Shown: in pieces, positions 51,308 to 60,086 of the stretch
Layout: every line of letters starts with the position of its first letter
Position numbering within the stretch: the stretch's first letter is position 1
DNA from: Archaeoglobus profundus DSM 5631
GTDB taxonomy: Archaea; Halobacteriota; Archaeoglobi; Archaeoglobales; Archaeoglobaceae
DNA: 64,000 nucleotides
Assembly: GCF_000025285.1 (NCBI RefSeq)
Contig: NC_013741.1
Coordinates: forward strand, 310,001-374,000
Direction: 5' to 3'
Made by a program: the position numbers and the translations under genes
Notes under the pieces: model-generated
Told to the model about the DNA's origin: nothing
Database searches by the model: none
The model's input: the letters and a program-made list of their open reading frames with translations, nothing else

Positions 51308-51457
51308 ATGAGGAAATGGATGAAAGGATTTTTGGGATTTCTTGGATTTCTGGGATTTAACGCATTCAAGACAGGAAACTACTTGTGGTTGCTGTGGTTT
51401 GTCTGGTTTACGTGGTTTTATTACTTCAAATACTTGAAAGAGGGAGATGAAAAATGA
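51308..51457 (+). CDS. 49-residue aromatic small membrane protein
   Basis: An ORF from ATG 51308 preceded by GGGTGGGAAG. The product begins MRKWMKGFLGFLGFLGF and continues with an aromatic membrane stretch (YLWLLWFVWFTWFYYFKY). It overlaps the next gene by 4 nt (ATGA), which supports translation. Repeated FLGF peptides occur in tiny membrane proteins of bacteria and archaea, with no known function. It is too short for usual gene callers. Confidence 0.7.
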   Translation: MRKWMKGFLGFLGFLGFNAFKTGNYLWLLWFVWFTWFYYFKYLKEGDEK

Positions 51458-51688
51458 ATTTGAAGGTGGTTGCGCTTGCAGTAATGTTGATCTTGGCTTT
51501 ACTTGCAGCTTATCAGTTTTCAACTGATCATAATTCGAACGTAGTGAGTTATAAGGTTGAAAAATGTGAAGCGGGGTTTGGAAAACCATTTGCGAGATAC
51601 GATGAACAAAATAAGACCTTAAACGCTGTAGTTTGGGTTAACTGTTGCGGTGTTGAGGTCAAGGTTGAAAGGGAGGGAAAAAACTTAC
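51454..51688 (+). pseudogene. 5' part of an eight-cysteine-type secreted protein, interrupted by an IS
   Basis: It encodes a signal-anchor (VVALAVMLILALLAAYQF) followed by an extracellular part, with VNCCGVEVKVEREGKNLQ before the insertion. The frame is broken by the IS608-like element that begins at 51689. The rest is at 53471-53818, where RILEIQYGELCRCICR would follow. Joining after TTAC and TCAA, as in IS608, leaves the halves out of frame; retaining the last AA would restore the frame. Either a small indel occurred or the cut differs. Confidence 0.7.
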
Positions 51689-51808
51689 AAAACGTCGCTA
51701 AGAAAGCCCCGCTCTTTAGAGCGGGGATGAATTAGGGGAGGCGGGAGGGGGGAGGTTGGTGGTAGGTGTTTATTAGACCTAAAATTCTTATTATACACAA
51801 TTTAAACT

Positions 51809-52225
51809 ATGCAACTAAAATCGACAAGACATGCTAAATATCTGTGCAACTATCATTTCGTGTTTATTCCTAAGTATCGAAGGTCAATTTTAGACAAGTA
51901 TAAGGAGGATTTGAAGGATATATTTCATCAGATAGCTGAGAAATGGGGATTTGAGATTTTAGCGTTGGAGATTATGCCTGACCATGTTCATCTATTCGTT
52001 TCAGCTCCTCCAAAGTATGCTCCTGCACAAATTATTAAGATATTCAAGGGAGCATCTTCAAGAGAGTTAGGTAAGAGGTATCCTGAATCAAAAATTAAGG
52101 GTTCAGAACTTTGGGCAAGGAGTTATTTCGTAGCGACAGCAGGTAACGTCTCGTCAGACGTAATAATGGAGTACGTTAAAGAACAATACTTCAAGGAGGC
52201 TAAGAAGAATGAAAAGAGTGAATAA
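51809..52225 (+). CDS. tnpA: Y1 HUH transposase TnpA
   Basis: A 138-residue IS200-type transposase. The HUH metal motif is PDHVHLF (His59, His61) and the catalytic tyrosine is Tyr122 in IMEYVKEQ. It cuts single-stranded element ends at subterminal hairpins. Length is close to that of IS608 TnpA. Overlaps tnpB by 17 nt. Confidence 0.95.
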   Translation: MQLKSTRHAKYLCNYHFVFIPKYRRSILDKYKEDLKDIFHQIAEKWGFEILALEIMPDHVHLFVSAPPKYAPAQIIKIFKGASSRELGKRYPESKIKGSELWARSYFVATAGNVSSDVIMEYVKEQYFKEAKKNEKSE

Positions 52226-53453
52226 GTTCAGGCTAAGACCAACCAAGGAGCAGGAGAAGGTTTTGTTTAGCTTGTGCGAGATGTCAGCAGTTTTATGGAA
52301 TAAGCTAAACTACGTTAGACGACAGTTGTTCTTTGAAGGAAAATTCGATTGGAAAGAAGGAGTTGAGGAACTATATGATGAGTTCAAGCCGATTTTAGGT
52401 TCAGCTACCGCTCAGCAAATTATAAGGAAGAACAACGAAGCTTGGAGAAGTTTCTTCTCCTTGTTAAGGCTTAAGAATCAAAGAAAACTACCATCACACA
52501 TTCGTAAGGTTTCTCCTCCTCGCTACTGGAAGGACAGGTTATTGAATAAGAGGAAATTGATGACTGTCATTAGAAACGATTGTTATAGGATAGAAGAGGT
52601 GGAAGGAAAGAAGTATTTGGTTCTGCCTAAGGGTTTGAGGATTAGAATAACTGGAGAAATAAAGTGGAGAGGGAAACAAGGGAGATTAGAAATCTTTTAC
52701 GACGACTTAACGGGGAGATGGTACGCACATCAGTCTGTAGAAGTTGATCAACCGAGGCGTACCATCTCCCCTGAGAAGAGAGCTTTCATAGACTTAGGAG
52801 TGATAAACATCATAACAGCTTGGATTGAAGGTGAAAAGCAACCAATAGCGTTTAGCGGTAAGTCCTTGTTGGCAGATTGGTGGTATTGGACTCACAAAAT
52901 CGCTCACTACCAATCGATAGCTAAGAAAGTTAACGGAATGGATACGACGAGGAGAATCAGAAAATACTACCGAAAGAGACAGCTAAGGTTTAGACATGCT
53001 GTTAACACCATAATCTACAGATTCGTTAAACTCTGCTACGAGAGGGGAGTAACAGAAATCATAGTCGGAGACGTTAAGGGAATAAGACAAAACAACGACA
53101 AGAATACTAAAGCCAACGCAATTATTCACAACTTCTGGAGCTTCAGATACATTATCGATAGATTAATCACGACAGCAGAAAACTTCGGAATTAAAGTTAA
53201 ATTCGTTAGGGAGGACTATACGTCATCGGTCTGTCCGAGATGCGGTTCAACTAATGCGTATAAGCATAAAAGATTGTTCAAGTGTCTAAACTGTGGTTTA
53301 GAAGCTCATAGAGATGTTGTTGGTGTGCTAAATATAGCCCGTGTCTCCCTCAATGGGAGAGACGGGTTTAACGGGGTGCTGGCACACCCCGTGCTTCTAC
53401 GGGTCTCTCCCGTAGAAGCTCAAACCTCCCCGCAGGGAATCCTCGCACTTTAG
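52209..53453 (+). CDS. tnpB: RNA-guided nuclease TnpB
   Basis: A 414-residue TnpB. RuvC-I is FIDLG (Asp195), the zinc ribbon is CPRC...CLNC (342, 345, 359, 362), and RuvC-III is HRDVVGVLN (Asp369). At RuvC-II the usual Glu is replaced: the segment reads EIIVGDVKGI (Gly287), and Glu335 in FVREDYTSSVC may serve instead, as in TnpB groups with rearranged catalytic sites. TnpB uses a right-end-derived guide RNA to cut DNA next to the TAM, expected here to be TTAC. Its last codons run into the right-end hairpins. Confidence 0.92.
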   Translation: MKRVNKFRLRPTKEQEKVLFSLCEMSAVLWNKLNYVRRQLFFEGKFDWKEGVEELYDEFKPILGSATAQQIIRKNNEAWRSFFSLLRLKNQRKLPSHIRKVSPPRYWKDRLLNKRKLMTVIRNDCYRIEEVEGKKYLVLPKGLRIRITGEIKWRGKQGRLEIFYDDLTGRWYAHQSVEVDQPRRTISPEKRAFIDLGVINIITAWIEGEKQPIAFSGKSLLADWWYWTHKIAHYQSIAKKVNGMDTTRRIRKYYRKRQLRFRHAVNTIIYRFVKLCYERGVTEIIVGDVKGIRQNNDKNTKANAIIHNFWSFRYIIDRLITTAENFGIKVKFVREDYTSSVCPRCGSTNAYKHKRLFKCLNCGLEAHRDVVGVLNIARVSLNGRDGFNGVLAHPVLLRVSPVEAQTSPQGILAL

Positions 53454-53470
53454 TGCGGGGAGGATGTCAA
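53340..53470 (+). ncRNA. Putative TnpB guide (omega) RNA scaffold at IS right end
   Basis: In IS605 elements the guide RNA spans the tnpB 3' end and the right end, with the guide taken from flanking DNA. Here the segment folds into several GC-rich hairpins, including GTGTCTC...GAGAGAC, CGGGGTGC...GCACACCCCG, TCTACGGG...CCCGTAGA and the terminal CGCACTTTAGTGCG. The predicted guide begins at 53471. The 5' end is not known. Confidence 0.55.
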
Positions 53471-53818
53471 AGAATTTTGGAGATACAATACGGAGAGCTT
53501 TGTAGATGTATATGCAGGAGTGAGGTAACGATTTTCAATGTCCCAGAAAATGCAGCAGTAGTATTTGTGAATAAGGATGGTGATTACTTCATTCTATCAC
53601 CCCATGTAGAATTTTGCGGCTGGTCGACTTATGGTAGATGCAATAGCGATGAAGATTGCATAGTAGCAGGATGCTCCGGACAAGTTTGCCAGTCAAAGTT
53701 CGAAGAATTGACTGTTACGATATGCGAATGGCTTGACTGCTACGGTGCGGAGAAGTTCAATGTTTCATGCAGATGCGTTGATGGAAGGTGTCAATGGACT
53801 TCGACAAGCATCGAATAA
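53471..53818 (+). pseudogene. 3' part of the interrupted eight-cysteine-type protein
   Basis: Encodes RILEIQYGELCRCICRSEV and then a C-terminal cysteine-rich domain: CGWSTYGRCNSDEDCIVAGC, GQVC, ICEWLDC, CRCVDGRC. This resembles the archaeal eight-cysteine-cluster domain of secreted proteins. The element supplies an apparent new start (MRGGCQ) but without signal sequence, so the product would not be exported. It has no obvious promoter of its own. Confidence 0.7.
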
Positions 53819-53851
53819 ATCTTTTTATACCGTCGTTCAAACGCTTGAGGT

Positions 53852-54241
53852 ATGTGCATATTTTGCAAGATTGCGAAGAAGGAAGAAAAGGCGTACGTAG
53901 TGTACGAAAGCGATAATGTTATTGCCTTTCTGGACATAAACCCCCTCAGCAAGGGTCACACGCTGGTAATTCCAAAAGAGCACTATGAGAACCTTTTGGA
54001 GGTTCCTTCCGATTTAGCGAAAGATTTGCACGAAGCTATTAAGGCTGTTTGCGAGAAGCTGAAGGTGTTTAATCCAGCTGGGTTCAACATCGTTAGTAAC
54101 ATCGGAAAGCAGGCTGGGCAAGTCATAATGCACGCTCATATTCACGTAATTCCAAGGTATGAGGATGAAGAAACGAGGCCTATAACGTTTGGGAAGCCGG
54201 TTAAAGTAGATCTTGAAGAAGTTTACAGGGAGCTATGCTGA
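53852..54241 (+). CDS. HIT-family hydrolase
   Basis: A 129-residue HIT protein. CIFCKIAKKE at the N-terminus and the catalytic HAHIHVIPRY (about 96-105) are clear. These enzymes hydrolyse nucleoside phosphoramidates or related nucleotides. TATA-like TTTTTATAC lies about 24 nt upstream. Overlaps coaBC by 7 nt. Confidence 0.94.
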   Translation: MCIFCKIAKKEEKAYVVYESDNVIAFLDINPLSKGHTLVIPKEHYENLLEVPSDLAKDLHEAIKAVCEKLKVFNPAGFNIVSNIGKQAGQVIMHAHIHVIPRYEDEETRPITFGKPVKVDLEEVYRELC

Positions 54242-55383
54242 AGACGATAGTTTTGGGAATTACTGGAAGCGTTTCAGCAGTAAATTCCTTTAACATTGCG
54301 AGAGAGTTAAAGAGGAGAGGATTTAAGGTTGTAGCAGTTTTAAGCGATGATGCTAAGAAATTCGTTACGCCAGAGCTGATGAAGTTTGCATGCGATGAAG
54401 TTTTGGAGGAATTTGACGAATCTTACCACGTCAGATTTTTGGGGTATGGAGGTGAAGCGGATTTACTTCTAATTGCTCCAGCTACGGCCAACACTATATC
54501 GAAGATAGCTCACGGCATCGCAGATACAAACGTTACACTAGTGGCTTTAACAGCTTTGGGAAGTGGAAAACCCGTTCTGGTTGCTCCGGCGATGCATTTG
54601 GCAATGTATGAAGCTATTAAGGACAACTTGGAGATTTTGAGAAGTAAGGGCGTTGAGGAGATAAAGCCGAAGTTTGAGGGGTTAAAGGCCAAGCTCGCTG
54701 AGGTTGAAAGGATAGTTCTCCATGTTGAGAGGGCTTTGAGCAGTGACGAGTTTAAAGGTAAGAGAGTTGTCGTTACATCAGGTCCGACTTTCGAGTTTAT
54801 AGACCCTATCAGGTTCATCAGCAACAAAAGTTCTGGTAGGATGGGCAACGAATTGGCTTTAGAATTCTGGAGAAGGAAGGCTGAAGTAGTTCTGATTTCG
54901 TCAAAGCCCATAGAGATTGACCCTCCGAATTTCAAAGTGGTTAAGGTTGTCTCAGTTAAGGACATGCTCGATGCCGTTCTAAAGGAAATTGAAAACTGCG
55001 ATCTATTCGTATGTGCCTCGGCCCCTTCAGATTTTGTAGTCGATAGAGTCGACTCGAAAATAAAAACAACTGAAGAACTCGTTTTAAAGCTGAAGCAGGC
55101 TCCGAAGATAATTAAGGAGGTAAGAAAGGTTTACGACGGGCCTATCATAGGATTCAAGGCTGAAACGGGCTTGAGCGATGAAGAACTAATTGAAGTGGCT
55201 AAGAGAAAGATGGAGGAAGATAAACTGGAGATGGTCGTTGCAAACGATGTTAAGGAAAGGGGAATGGGAACTGTGGATACGAGAGTTGTTATAGTTACGC
55301 CCAAGAGGGTCGAATGGGTCAAAGGATTGAAGAGAGATGTTGCCAAGAGGATCGTGAACGCTTACGTTGAAGATTATCTGTAA
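54235..55383 (+). CDS. coaBC: Bifunctional phosphopantothenoylcysteine synthetase/decarboxylase
   Basis: A 382-residue CoaBC. The N-terminal flavoprotein half (about 1-180) has GITGSVSAVNSFNIARELKRRG, the HVRF segment and APAMHLAMYEA; the C-terminal CoaB half has VTSGPTFEFIDPIRFISNKSSG (split), KMEEDKLEMVVAND and the final Lys-rich end. It forms 4'-phosphopantetheine in CoA synthesis, using CTP. Pantoate kinase, in the same pathway, is 3 kb away. Confidence 0.94.
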   Translation: MLKTIVLGITGSVSAVNSFNIARELKRRGFKVVAVLSDDAKKFVTPELMKFACDEVLEEFDESYHVRFLGYGGEADLLLIAPATANTISKIAHGIADTNVTLVALTALGSGKPVLVAPAMHLAMYEAIKDNLEILRSKGVEEIKPKFEGLKAKLAEVERIVLHVERALSSDEFKGKRVVVTSGPTFEFIDPIRFISNKSSGRMGNELALEFWRRKAEVVLISSKPIEIDPPNFKVVKVVSVKDMLDAVLKEIENCDLFVCASAPSDFVVDRVDSKIKTTEELVLKLKQAPKIIKEVRKVYDGPIIGFKAETGLSDEELIEVAKRKMEEDKLEMVVANDVKERGMGTVDTRVVIVTPKRVEWVKGLKRDVAKRIVNAYVEDYL

Positions 55384-56471
55384 AGAAGTCTGAAGATTGT
55401 CGGAGATATCAGGCACGAAATTATCGTGAAAGTTATGAGGGAAGTTGCTTCGAAGTCCGAAAGAATGCCAGCTGAAACTCCTATTGTTACCCCCGCCACT
55501 GTTAAGCTTAGTTTTGTTGATTGTAGAACTCCAAAGGTAAGAGCTCTTTCAAACCTCAAAATAAGTGCTGGCAAGACTTTAACGATGTAAGATACTGCAA
55601 GCAGGATTAACGCAAACTTGATCATGTTTAAATCTATTCTGAAGTAGAATTCGGCACCAGTTTTGATGAAGAAAATGGGGATTAGAAAGCCGTAGCCTAT
55701 TCCATAGAGCTTGTCATATAGCTTTTTACCACCTCTGAACAAGGTTGAGAGAAGAAGTCCAGCCAAGAAAGCACCGAGTATTGCCTCAACACCTAAGATA
55801 TAGCTTAAACCGACGAATACAGTCATTATTGCGAGAGAGCCTCTTACTCCTATCTCCATTGGATCCCTAACGAACCACCTTGCCACGAATTCGGGAAAGT
55901 GCCAAATTACCAATCTGCCCAAGTGGTAGGATATGAAGAATGCTACTATTATCAGAAATGCGAAGATTATTTGGATGAATCCGGAAAGGAAGTAGATGGA
56001 AAGCAGAAACATAGTCGTTACGTCTGTTATAAAAGCCGTTATTATGCTCATCTGCCCGAACTTCGTCTTCTCTATCTTTAACTCCCTCAAAGTCGATACT
56101 ACTATACCGACGGCAACGTTTGCCAGCAGTATCGCGTAGAGTAAACTCAATCCAAGTGCCTGTGTGATTGCGAACGATACAATCAGAGATAGAATTAGAA
56201 ACGCTACGCTAAGAGGTAAAGTACGCTTCTCCCTTAATATTGCCGTAATGTCAATCTCAAGACCTGATAGAAACATTAAGAATATCAGACCCAAGAGAGC
56301 TAGGAACGACAGCCACTCAGAATGTTTAATGGCGTTTAGAAAGCTTACACCTAGAAACATACCTAACACAAGCTCTACAACCACTGCAGGAATGTTCAGC
56401 CTCTCGGCTAAGAGAGGCGAGAGAAAGGCAATTAGGGAAATTAGAGTTATTGTGATCAGATCCTCGCTCAT
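55374..56471 (-). CDS. Kef/CPA2-type cation:proton antiporter
   Basis: A 365-residue membrane protein with about 12 hydrophobic segments. LNIPAVVVELVLGMFLGVS and FLSGLEIDITAILRE (with the membrane Asp region) and GVEAILGAFLAGLLLS are family features. It exchanges Na+ or K+ for protons. Overlaps the TrkA-like gene by 4 nt, so that protein is likely its regulator. Confidence 0.9.
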   Translation of the reverse strand: MSEDLITITLISLIAFLSPLLAERLNIPAVVVELVLGMFLGVSFLNAIKHSEWLSFLALLGLIFLMFLSGLEIDITAILREKRTLPLSVAFLILSLIVSFAITQALGLSLLYAILLANVAVGIVVSTLRELKIEKTKFGQMSIITAFITDVTTMFLLSIYFLSGFIQIIFAFLIIVAFFISYHLGRLVIWHFPEFVARWFVRDPMEIGVRGSLAIMTVFVGLSYILGVEAILGAFLAGLLLSTLFRGGKKLYDKLYGIGYGFLIPIFFIKTGAEFYFRIDLNMIKFALILLAVSYIVKVLPALILRFERALTFGVLQSTKLSLTVAGVTIGVSAGILSDFEATSLITFTIISCLISPTIFRLLYR

Positions 56472-57553
56472 ACCAGAAGCACCGATGTATCCATATCGAC
56501 AATTACCTTCCAGATAATATCTTCATCTATGTTTCCGACATCGTTCTTAAGCGAGATTATCAGAAGATCGTATCTCCTCTTAAATTCTCTGACAAACTCA
56601 ACGAAGGGATTTCCTTCGGTAACGCTGACATCAACTGAAGTCTCAATTACTTTCGAAGCGTACACCAACTGCTCCTTTTCAAGAAGTAGGAGCTTTACAT
56701 AATCGAAAGCCCTTGCAAACACCTTTGAAAGGGAGATAATCTTAAAGGGGTCGCTCGAGTTTACAACTGCAAGTATCTTCTTGTACTCTCTCTTCCCCCT
56801 AGCAACAACAGTTGGGTGAACCTTTGAAAGCTCTTCTATTAAGTTATCTTTCTTTTTGATGGCTGAAGTCACCACTAAGTCGGCTTCATCAAGCTTTGTA
56901 AGATCTTTCACGATACCAGCATTTCCCGAAACTAGCTTTAGAGTGATTATATTGGATTCAAACCTCTCGGAAAGCATTCGCGACTCTGTAATTATATCCT
57001 CATCTCTGTATCCTCTAAGGATCCTCAAAATATTGTCAAAGGGGTTTCTTGCTTGTCTGATCTCTTCACCGCAAAGAATTCCGAGTGTATCCCCTTCTTT
57101 CAAGATAAGTTCGGGATGAGGTCTAAGCAGTTTTCCTCCTCTGAAAACCGATACTACAGCACATTCGTCACCCATGTCCATCCTTCTTAAGGGAACGCCG
57201 CTCAAAGACTTCCCAACAACAGTCTCCAAGTACTTTCTCCTCACTCCAGTCCCATTGCTTGCCCTATCAATTCTCAGCTTTCTGTAAAGATCGCAAACCC
57301 TTTCAACATTCACTTCTACGACATCGACTCCTTTTGATTTCAGAAACTCTGCAATCTTCGAATTGGTTGATTCGTCTGAAGCGAGTACAACCTTAGCAGA
57401 GCTTAGATCGAGCTTAGGAATGATCTCGAGTGGATCTCCTTCAATTACATTGATATCTTTCAAATCATCGGTATCCTTACCAACAAACACACAGTTGCTA
57501 TATATCCTCGCAATTTTCCTTGCAATTTCTTTGTCGCCAACTACGATGTACAC
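56468..57553 (-). CDS. TrkA-type regulatory protein with C-terminal USP-like domain
   Basis: A 361-residue protein. It starts with a Rossmann nucleotide-binding RCK-N domain (YIVVGDKEIARKIARIY, VIEGDP, VVLASDESTNSKI), then an RCK-C/TrkA-C domain (about 117-165, GDTLGILCGEEI), followed by a universal-stress-like domain. It would sense NAD(H) or nucleotides and gate the adjacent antiporter. First gene of the two-gene operon. Confidence 0.85.
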   Translation of the reverse strand: MYIVVGDKEIARKIARIYSNCVFVGKDTDDLKDINVIEGDPLEIIPKLDLSSAKVVLASDESTNSKIAEFLKSKGVDVVEVNVERVCDLYRKLRIDRASNGTGVRRKYLETVVGKSLSGVPLRRMDMGDECAVVSVFRGGKLLRPHPELILKEGDTLGILCGEEIRQARNPFDNILRILRGYRDEDIITESRMLSERFESNIITLKLVSGNAGIVKDLTKLDEADLVVTSAIKKKDNLIEELSKVHPTVVARGKREYKKILAVVNSSDPFKIISLSKVFARAFDYVKLLLLEKEQLVYASKVIETSVDVSVTEGNPFVEFVREFKRRYDLLIISLKNDVGNIDEDIIWKVIVDMDTSVLLV

Positions 57554-57601
57554 TACTTGAGCATGGGGTATAGTTTTAAAATAGTTTGTCGGAGTTGGGT
57601 T

Positions 57602-58144
57602 ATGATTGGCGACAAGGCTTTGAAAGTTGTAAGCGACTTTGTTCTTAGAAAGGTTCCTGAAGGATTGTTTGAGGTAAGGACATTCTGTGCTTGCTCGGAT
57701 TATAGAAGGTTGGATGTTAAGACTCCAGAAGAAATTGTGAAAGTGCTTAACGAAGTTTTTGAAAGGTTTGGAAGCTTAATAGAGGACTGGGAAGTTGAGG
57801 CCATAAAACCTTGGCTAAGGCCATACGGAATAATTATTGAGAAAGAAGATCGCTACAGAGCTAAGCTTCTCAAAACTGGTTACGAAGATAAACTGGACGA
57901 ACTCTTAGATTATTACTCATGTGGAATGAAAAGAGAATCTCTCGTACTTGCAAAAGCTTTACTTGATTCGATTGCAAAGGAGAGGGGTTTTGAGAGCTTT
58001 AAGGACATGGTTAAAGGTAAACTGGCAGACCTTCTGGAGCTATTCTACGATTCACTTGATAGGGATTTGAACGATGAGGAGATATTGTTCCTTTTAAAAA
58101 CAATGCGGAATGTATTGGAACTATGTTCGTCTCAGCGAGTGTAA
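57602..58144 (+). CDS. Conserved-looking protein of unknown function
   Basis: About 180 residues from ATG 57602 (an upstream in-frame start at 57557 exists). It is rich in helices and acidic residues: VRTFCACSDYRRLDVKTPEEI, YYSCGMKRESLVLAKALLD and DRDLNDEEILFLLKTMRN. I do not recognise it. Its end overlaps the pantoate kinase gene by 22 nt, suggesting co-expression. Confidence 0.65.
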   Translation: MIGDKALKVVSDFVLRKVPEGLFEVRTFCACSDYRRLDVKTPEEIVKVLNEVFERFGSLIEDWEVEAIKPWLRPYGIIIEKEDRYRAKLLKTGYEDKLDELLDYYSCGMKRESLVLAKALLDSIAKERGFESFKDMVKGKLADLLELFYDSLDRDLNDEEILFLLKTMRNVLELCSSQRV

Positions 58145-58923
58145 CGTGCTTTTTCGCACCAGTGATAGATGATCCTAAGAACTCTGGATCTATAGGAGTC
58201 GGATTTACAATAGATAGAGGTGTTGAGGTAAGACTAGCTGAAAAAACAACATTTAACGGTAAGAAAATAAGGTTACCAACTCTCGAATACGTTTTGAGCA
58301 AGCTTGGATATGAGGGAGGAGCTGAAATAAAATCTGATCTTCCTTTAGGATGTGGATTTGGCTTGAGTGGTGCAACAGCTTTAGCAAGTGCACTTGAAGT
58401 TAACGAAAAGCTCGGTTTGAATCTATCCTTGTTTCAAATTGCTGATCTGGCACATGAAGCTGAGGTTTTAAATAGAACGGGACTGGGCGATGTGACAACG
58501 CAGTGTCACGGTGGATTCGTTGTAAGGAAGAATGCTAGCGCCCCTTCTATATGCAGTGTTGACAGATTCCTCTGGGATGTGGAAATGGATTTTCTCGTTA
58601 TGGGTGAGCTTAAAACGAGTGAAATACTTGAAGGAAACTTGAAGGAGGTTTACAAGATTGGCGTTGAATGTTTAAAGAAGTTCTTGAAAAGACCTTCGAT
58701 AAGTTACCTGTTTGAAGTTTCCAAGGAATTTACGCTAAGGTGCGGCTTTGCGGATGACGATATACTGGATGCAATTGAGGCAGTTGAAAGCTGTGGAGGA
58801 CTGGCAAGCATGATAATGTTGGGCAAAGGCGTCTTTGCCCTCAATGGGGATGTCTTAAGAGAGTTGAAAGGATTCTATACCAAGTCAAGAGTTGTATGGT
58901 ACGGAATAAAGAAAAGCTTATAA
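58123..58923 (+). CDS. Pantoate kinase
   Basis: A 266-residue GHMP-superfamily kinase of the archaeal pantoate kinase group, which phosphorylates pantoate before condensation with beta-alanine. Marks: SVTCFFAPVIDDPKNSGSIGVGF-type N-terminus (shown in part), the ATP loop DLPLGCGFGLSGATALA, GLGDVTTQCHGGFVVR and GKGVFAL. Works in the archaeal CoA pathway with CoaBC. Confidence 0.9.
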   Translation: MFVSASVTCFFAPVIDDPKNSGSIGVGFTIDRGVEVRLAEKTTFNGKKIRLPTLEYVLSKLGYEGGAEIKSDLPLGCGFGLSGATALASALEVNEKLGLNLSLFQIADLAHEAEVLNRTGLGDVTTQCHGGFVVRKNASAPSICSVDRFLWDVEMDFLVMGELKTSEILEGNLKEVYKIGVECLKKFLKRPSISYLFEVSKEFTLRCGFADDDILDAIEAVESCGGLASMIMLGKGVFALNGDVLRELKGFYTKSRVVWYGIKKSL

Positions 58924-58947
58924 TATATTCGTGCTGAGACTGTTTGA

Positions 58948-59514
58948 ATGAAGGTTTTAGAGCTTGACGAGAAGGATAGATTGATTATAAAAATACTTCA
59001 GGAAAATCCTAAGATCTCTCAAACTGAGGTAGCCAAACTTGTCGGTCTTTCCCAGCCCTCTGTGGGAGGCAGGATAAAGAAGCTGAAAGAGCTTGGAATA
59101 ATAGATCACACTTATGGAGTGAATTTAAAGAACTCGCGCATGTACATACTGAAAGTAGATGTGAAGTGCAAAAATCCCGATGAGATTCTCGACACCCTAA
59201 GAGACTGCCCTTTCTTTCTCAATGGATTTGTAGTTGCTGGAAACAGAAACCTGATACTGATGTTTGTCGGTGAAGATCTTCCAACGCTTGAGGCGATAGT
59301 AGATAAGCATGTGAGGCCGAATCCGGACGTTTACGATGTCGATGTAGGAATAATAGTCAGGACTGAAAAGAGTACAATAATTCCGCTTAACGTAGGCTTT
59401 AAAAGAGATAAAGTCGCACCGTGCAAATCCTATTGTAGTGAATGCGACTATTGGGGTAAGATTTGCTTGGGATGCCCAATAACTGGTCATTACAGAGGTA
59501 GGGTTTTGAGATAA
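58948..59514 (+). CDS. Lrp/AsnC-family regulator with C-terminal cysteine cluster
   Basis: A 188-residue regulator. The N-terminal HTH (DRLIIKILQENPKISQTEVA, LSQPSVGGRIKKL) is clear; the middle is an RAM-like domain. The C-terminus adds CKSYCSECDYWGKICLGCP, a C-x3-C-x2-C-x6-C-x2-C cluster able to bind zinc or another metal, so it may be metal or redox responsive. Overlaps the next gene by 1 nt. TATA-like TTATAATATATTC precedes it. Confidence 0.88.
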   Translation: MKVLELDEKDRLIIKILQENPKISQTEVAKLVGLSQPSVGGRIKKLKELGIIDHTYGVNLKNSRMYILKVDVKCKNPDEILDTLRDCPFFLNGFVVAGNRNLILMFVGEDLPTLEAIVDKHVRPNPDVYDVDVGIIVRTEKSTIIPLNVGFKRDKVAPCKSYCSECDYWGKICLGCPITGHYRGRVLR

Positions 59515-60077
59515 TGCTGAGTGCTATTAAAGGCAGAACAACCGAGCTTCTGAAACCTATTACAAACATATTAGCCAAAATCGGTATTAAGCCAAACCAT
59601 TTGACAATTTTAGGGTTGCTTCTAGGCTTTCTCTGTGCCTACGAGATTTACTTGGGAAATTACACAGTTTCCGTAATTCTCCTAATTCTTAGCTCTCTTA
59701 TGGATGCTCTAGATGGAGCCTTGGCCAGAGATAAGGGGATGATTACAGAGTTTGGAGGATTTCTTGATTCCGTCTTGGACAGGTATGTTGATATAGCTAT
59801 ATTCTTCGCTTTGGGATTTCAAGTCGGTTGGGTTTTAGCGGTCTTTGCTCTAAGTGGCGCTTTGATGGTGAGCTACACAAGAGCTAGGGCTGAGAAGATA
59901 ATACCAAAATGTGATGTCGGGATTGCAGAAAGGGGAGAGAGGCTGATTTTAATTATGATTGGTTTGGCCTTTCCAAGCATTCTCGAATCGATAGTCCTCA
60001 TAGTAGGTATTCTCTCACACTTAACAGCTTTGCACAGGATTATCTATACGTACAAGGAATGCAAAAGAAAAACTTGA
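59514..60077 (+). CDS. Archaetidylinositol-phosphate synthase-type CDP-alcohol phosphotransferase
   Basis: A 187-residue membrane enzyme. The CDP-alcohol phosphotransferase motif D-x2-DG-x2-AR-x8-G-x3-D-x3-D is seen in DALDGALARDK and GGFLDSVLDR. About five or six membrane helices. The N-terminus (IKPNHLTILGLLLGF) is typical of archaeal AIP synthases, which make archaetidyl-myo-inositol phosphate. A different head group cannot be excluded. Confidence 0.85.
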   Translation: MLSAIKGRTTELLKPITNILAKIGIKPNHLTILGLLLGFLCAYEIYLGNYTVSVILLILSSLMDALDGALARDKGMITEFGGFLDSVLDRYVDIAIFFALGFQVGWVLAVFALSGALMVSYTRARAEKIIPKCDVGIAERGERLILIMIGLAFPSILESIVLIVGILSHLTALHRIIYTYKECKRKT

Positions 60078-60086
60078 GGACAAAAG

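Larger units (their letters stand above)
51689..53470 (+). mobile_element. Complete IS608-like (IS200/IS605) insertion sequence
   Basis: 1782 bp between TTAC (51685-51688) and the terminal TCAA (53467-53470). Left-end hairpin around CGCTCTTTAGAGCG; right-end hairpin around CGCACTTTAGTGCG. It encodes TnpA and TnpB in order. There are no terminal inverted repeats or target duplications, as expected for the single-strand peel-and-paste mechanism. The ends match the two 300-bp MITEs closely, so this element (or a close relative) may mobilise them. Confidence 0.92.

Noticed and set aside
51689-53470. TnpB locus as part of a CRISPR-Cas12 system
   Set aside because: No repeat-spacer array or Cas1/Cas2 is present; TnpA, TTAC/TCAA ends and hairpins show an IS605-type element.
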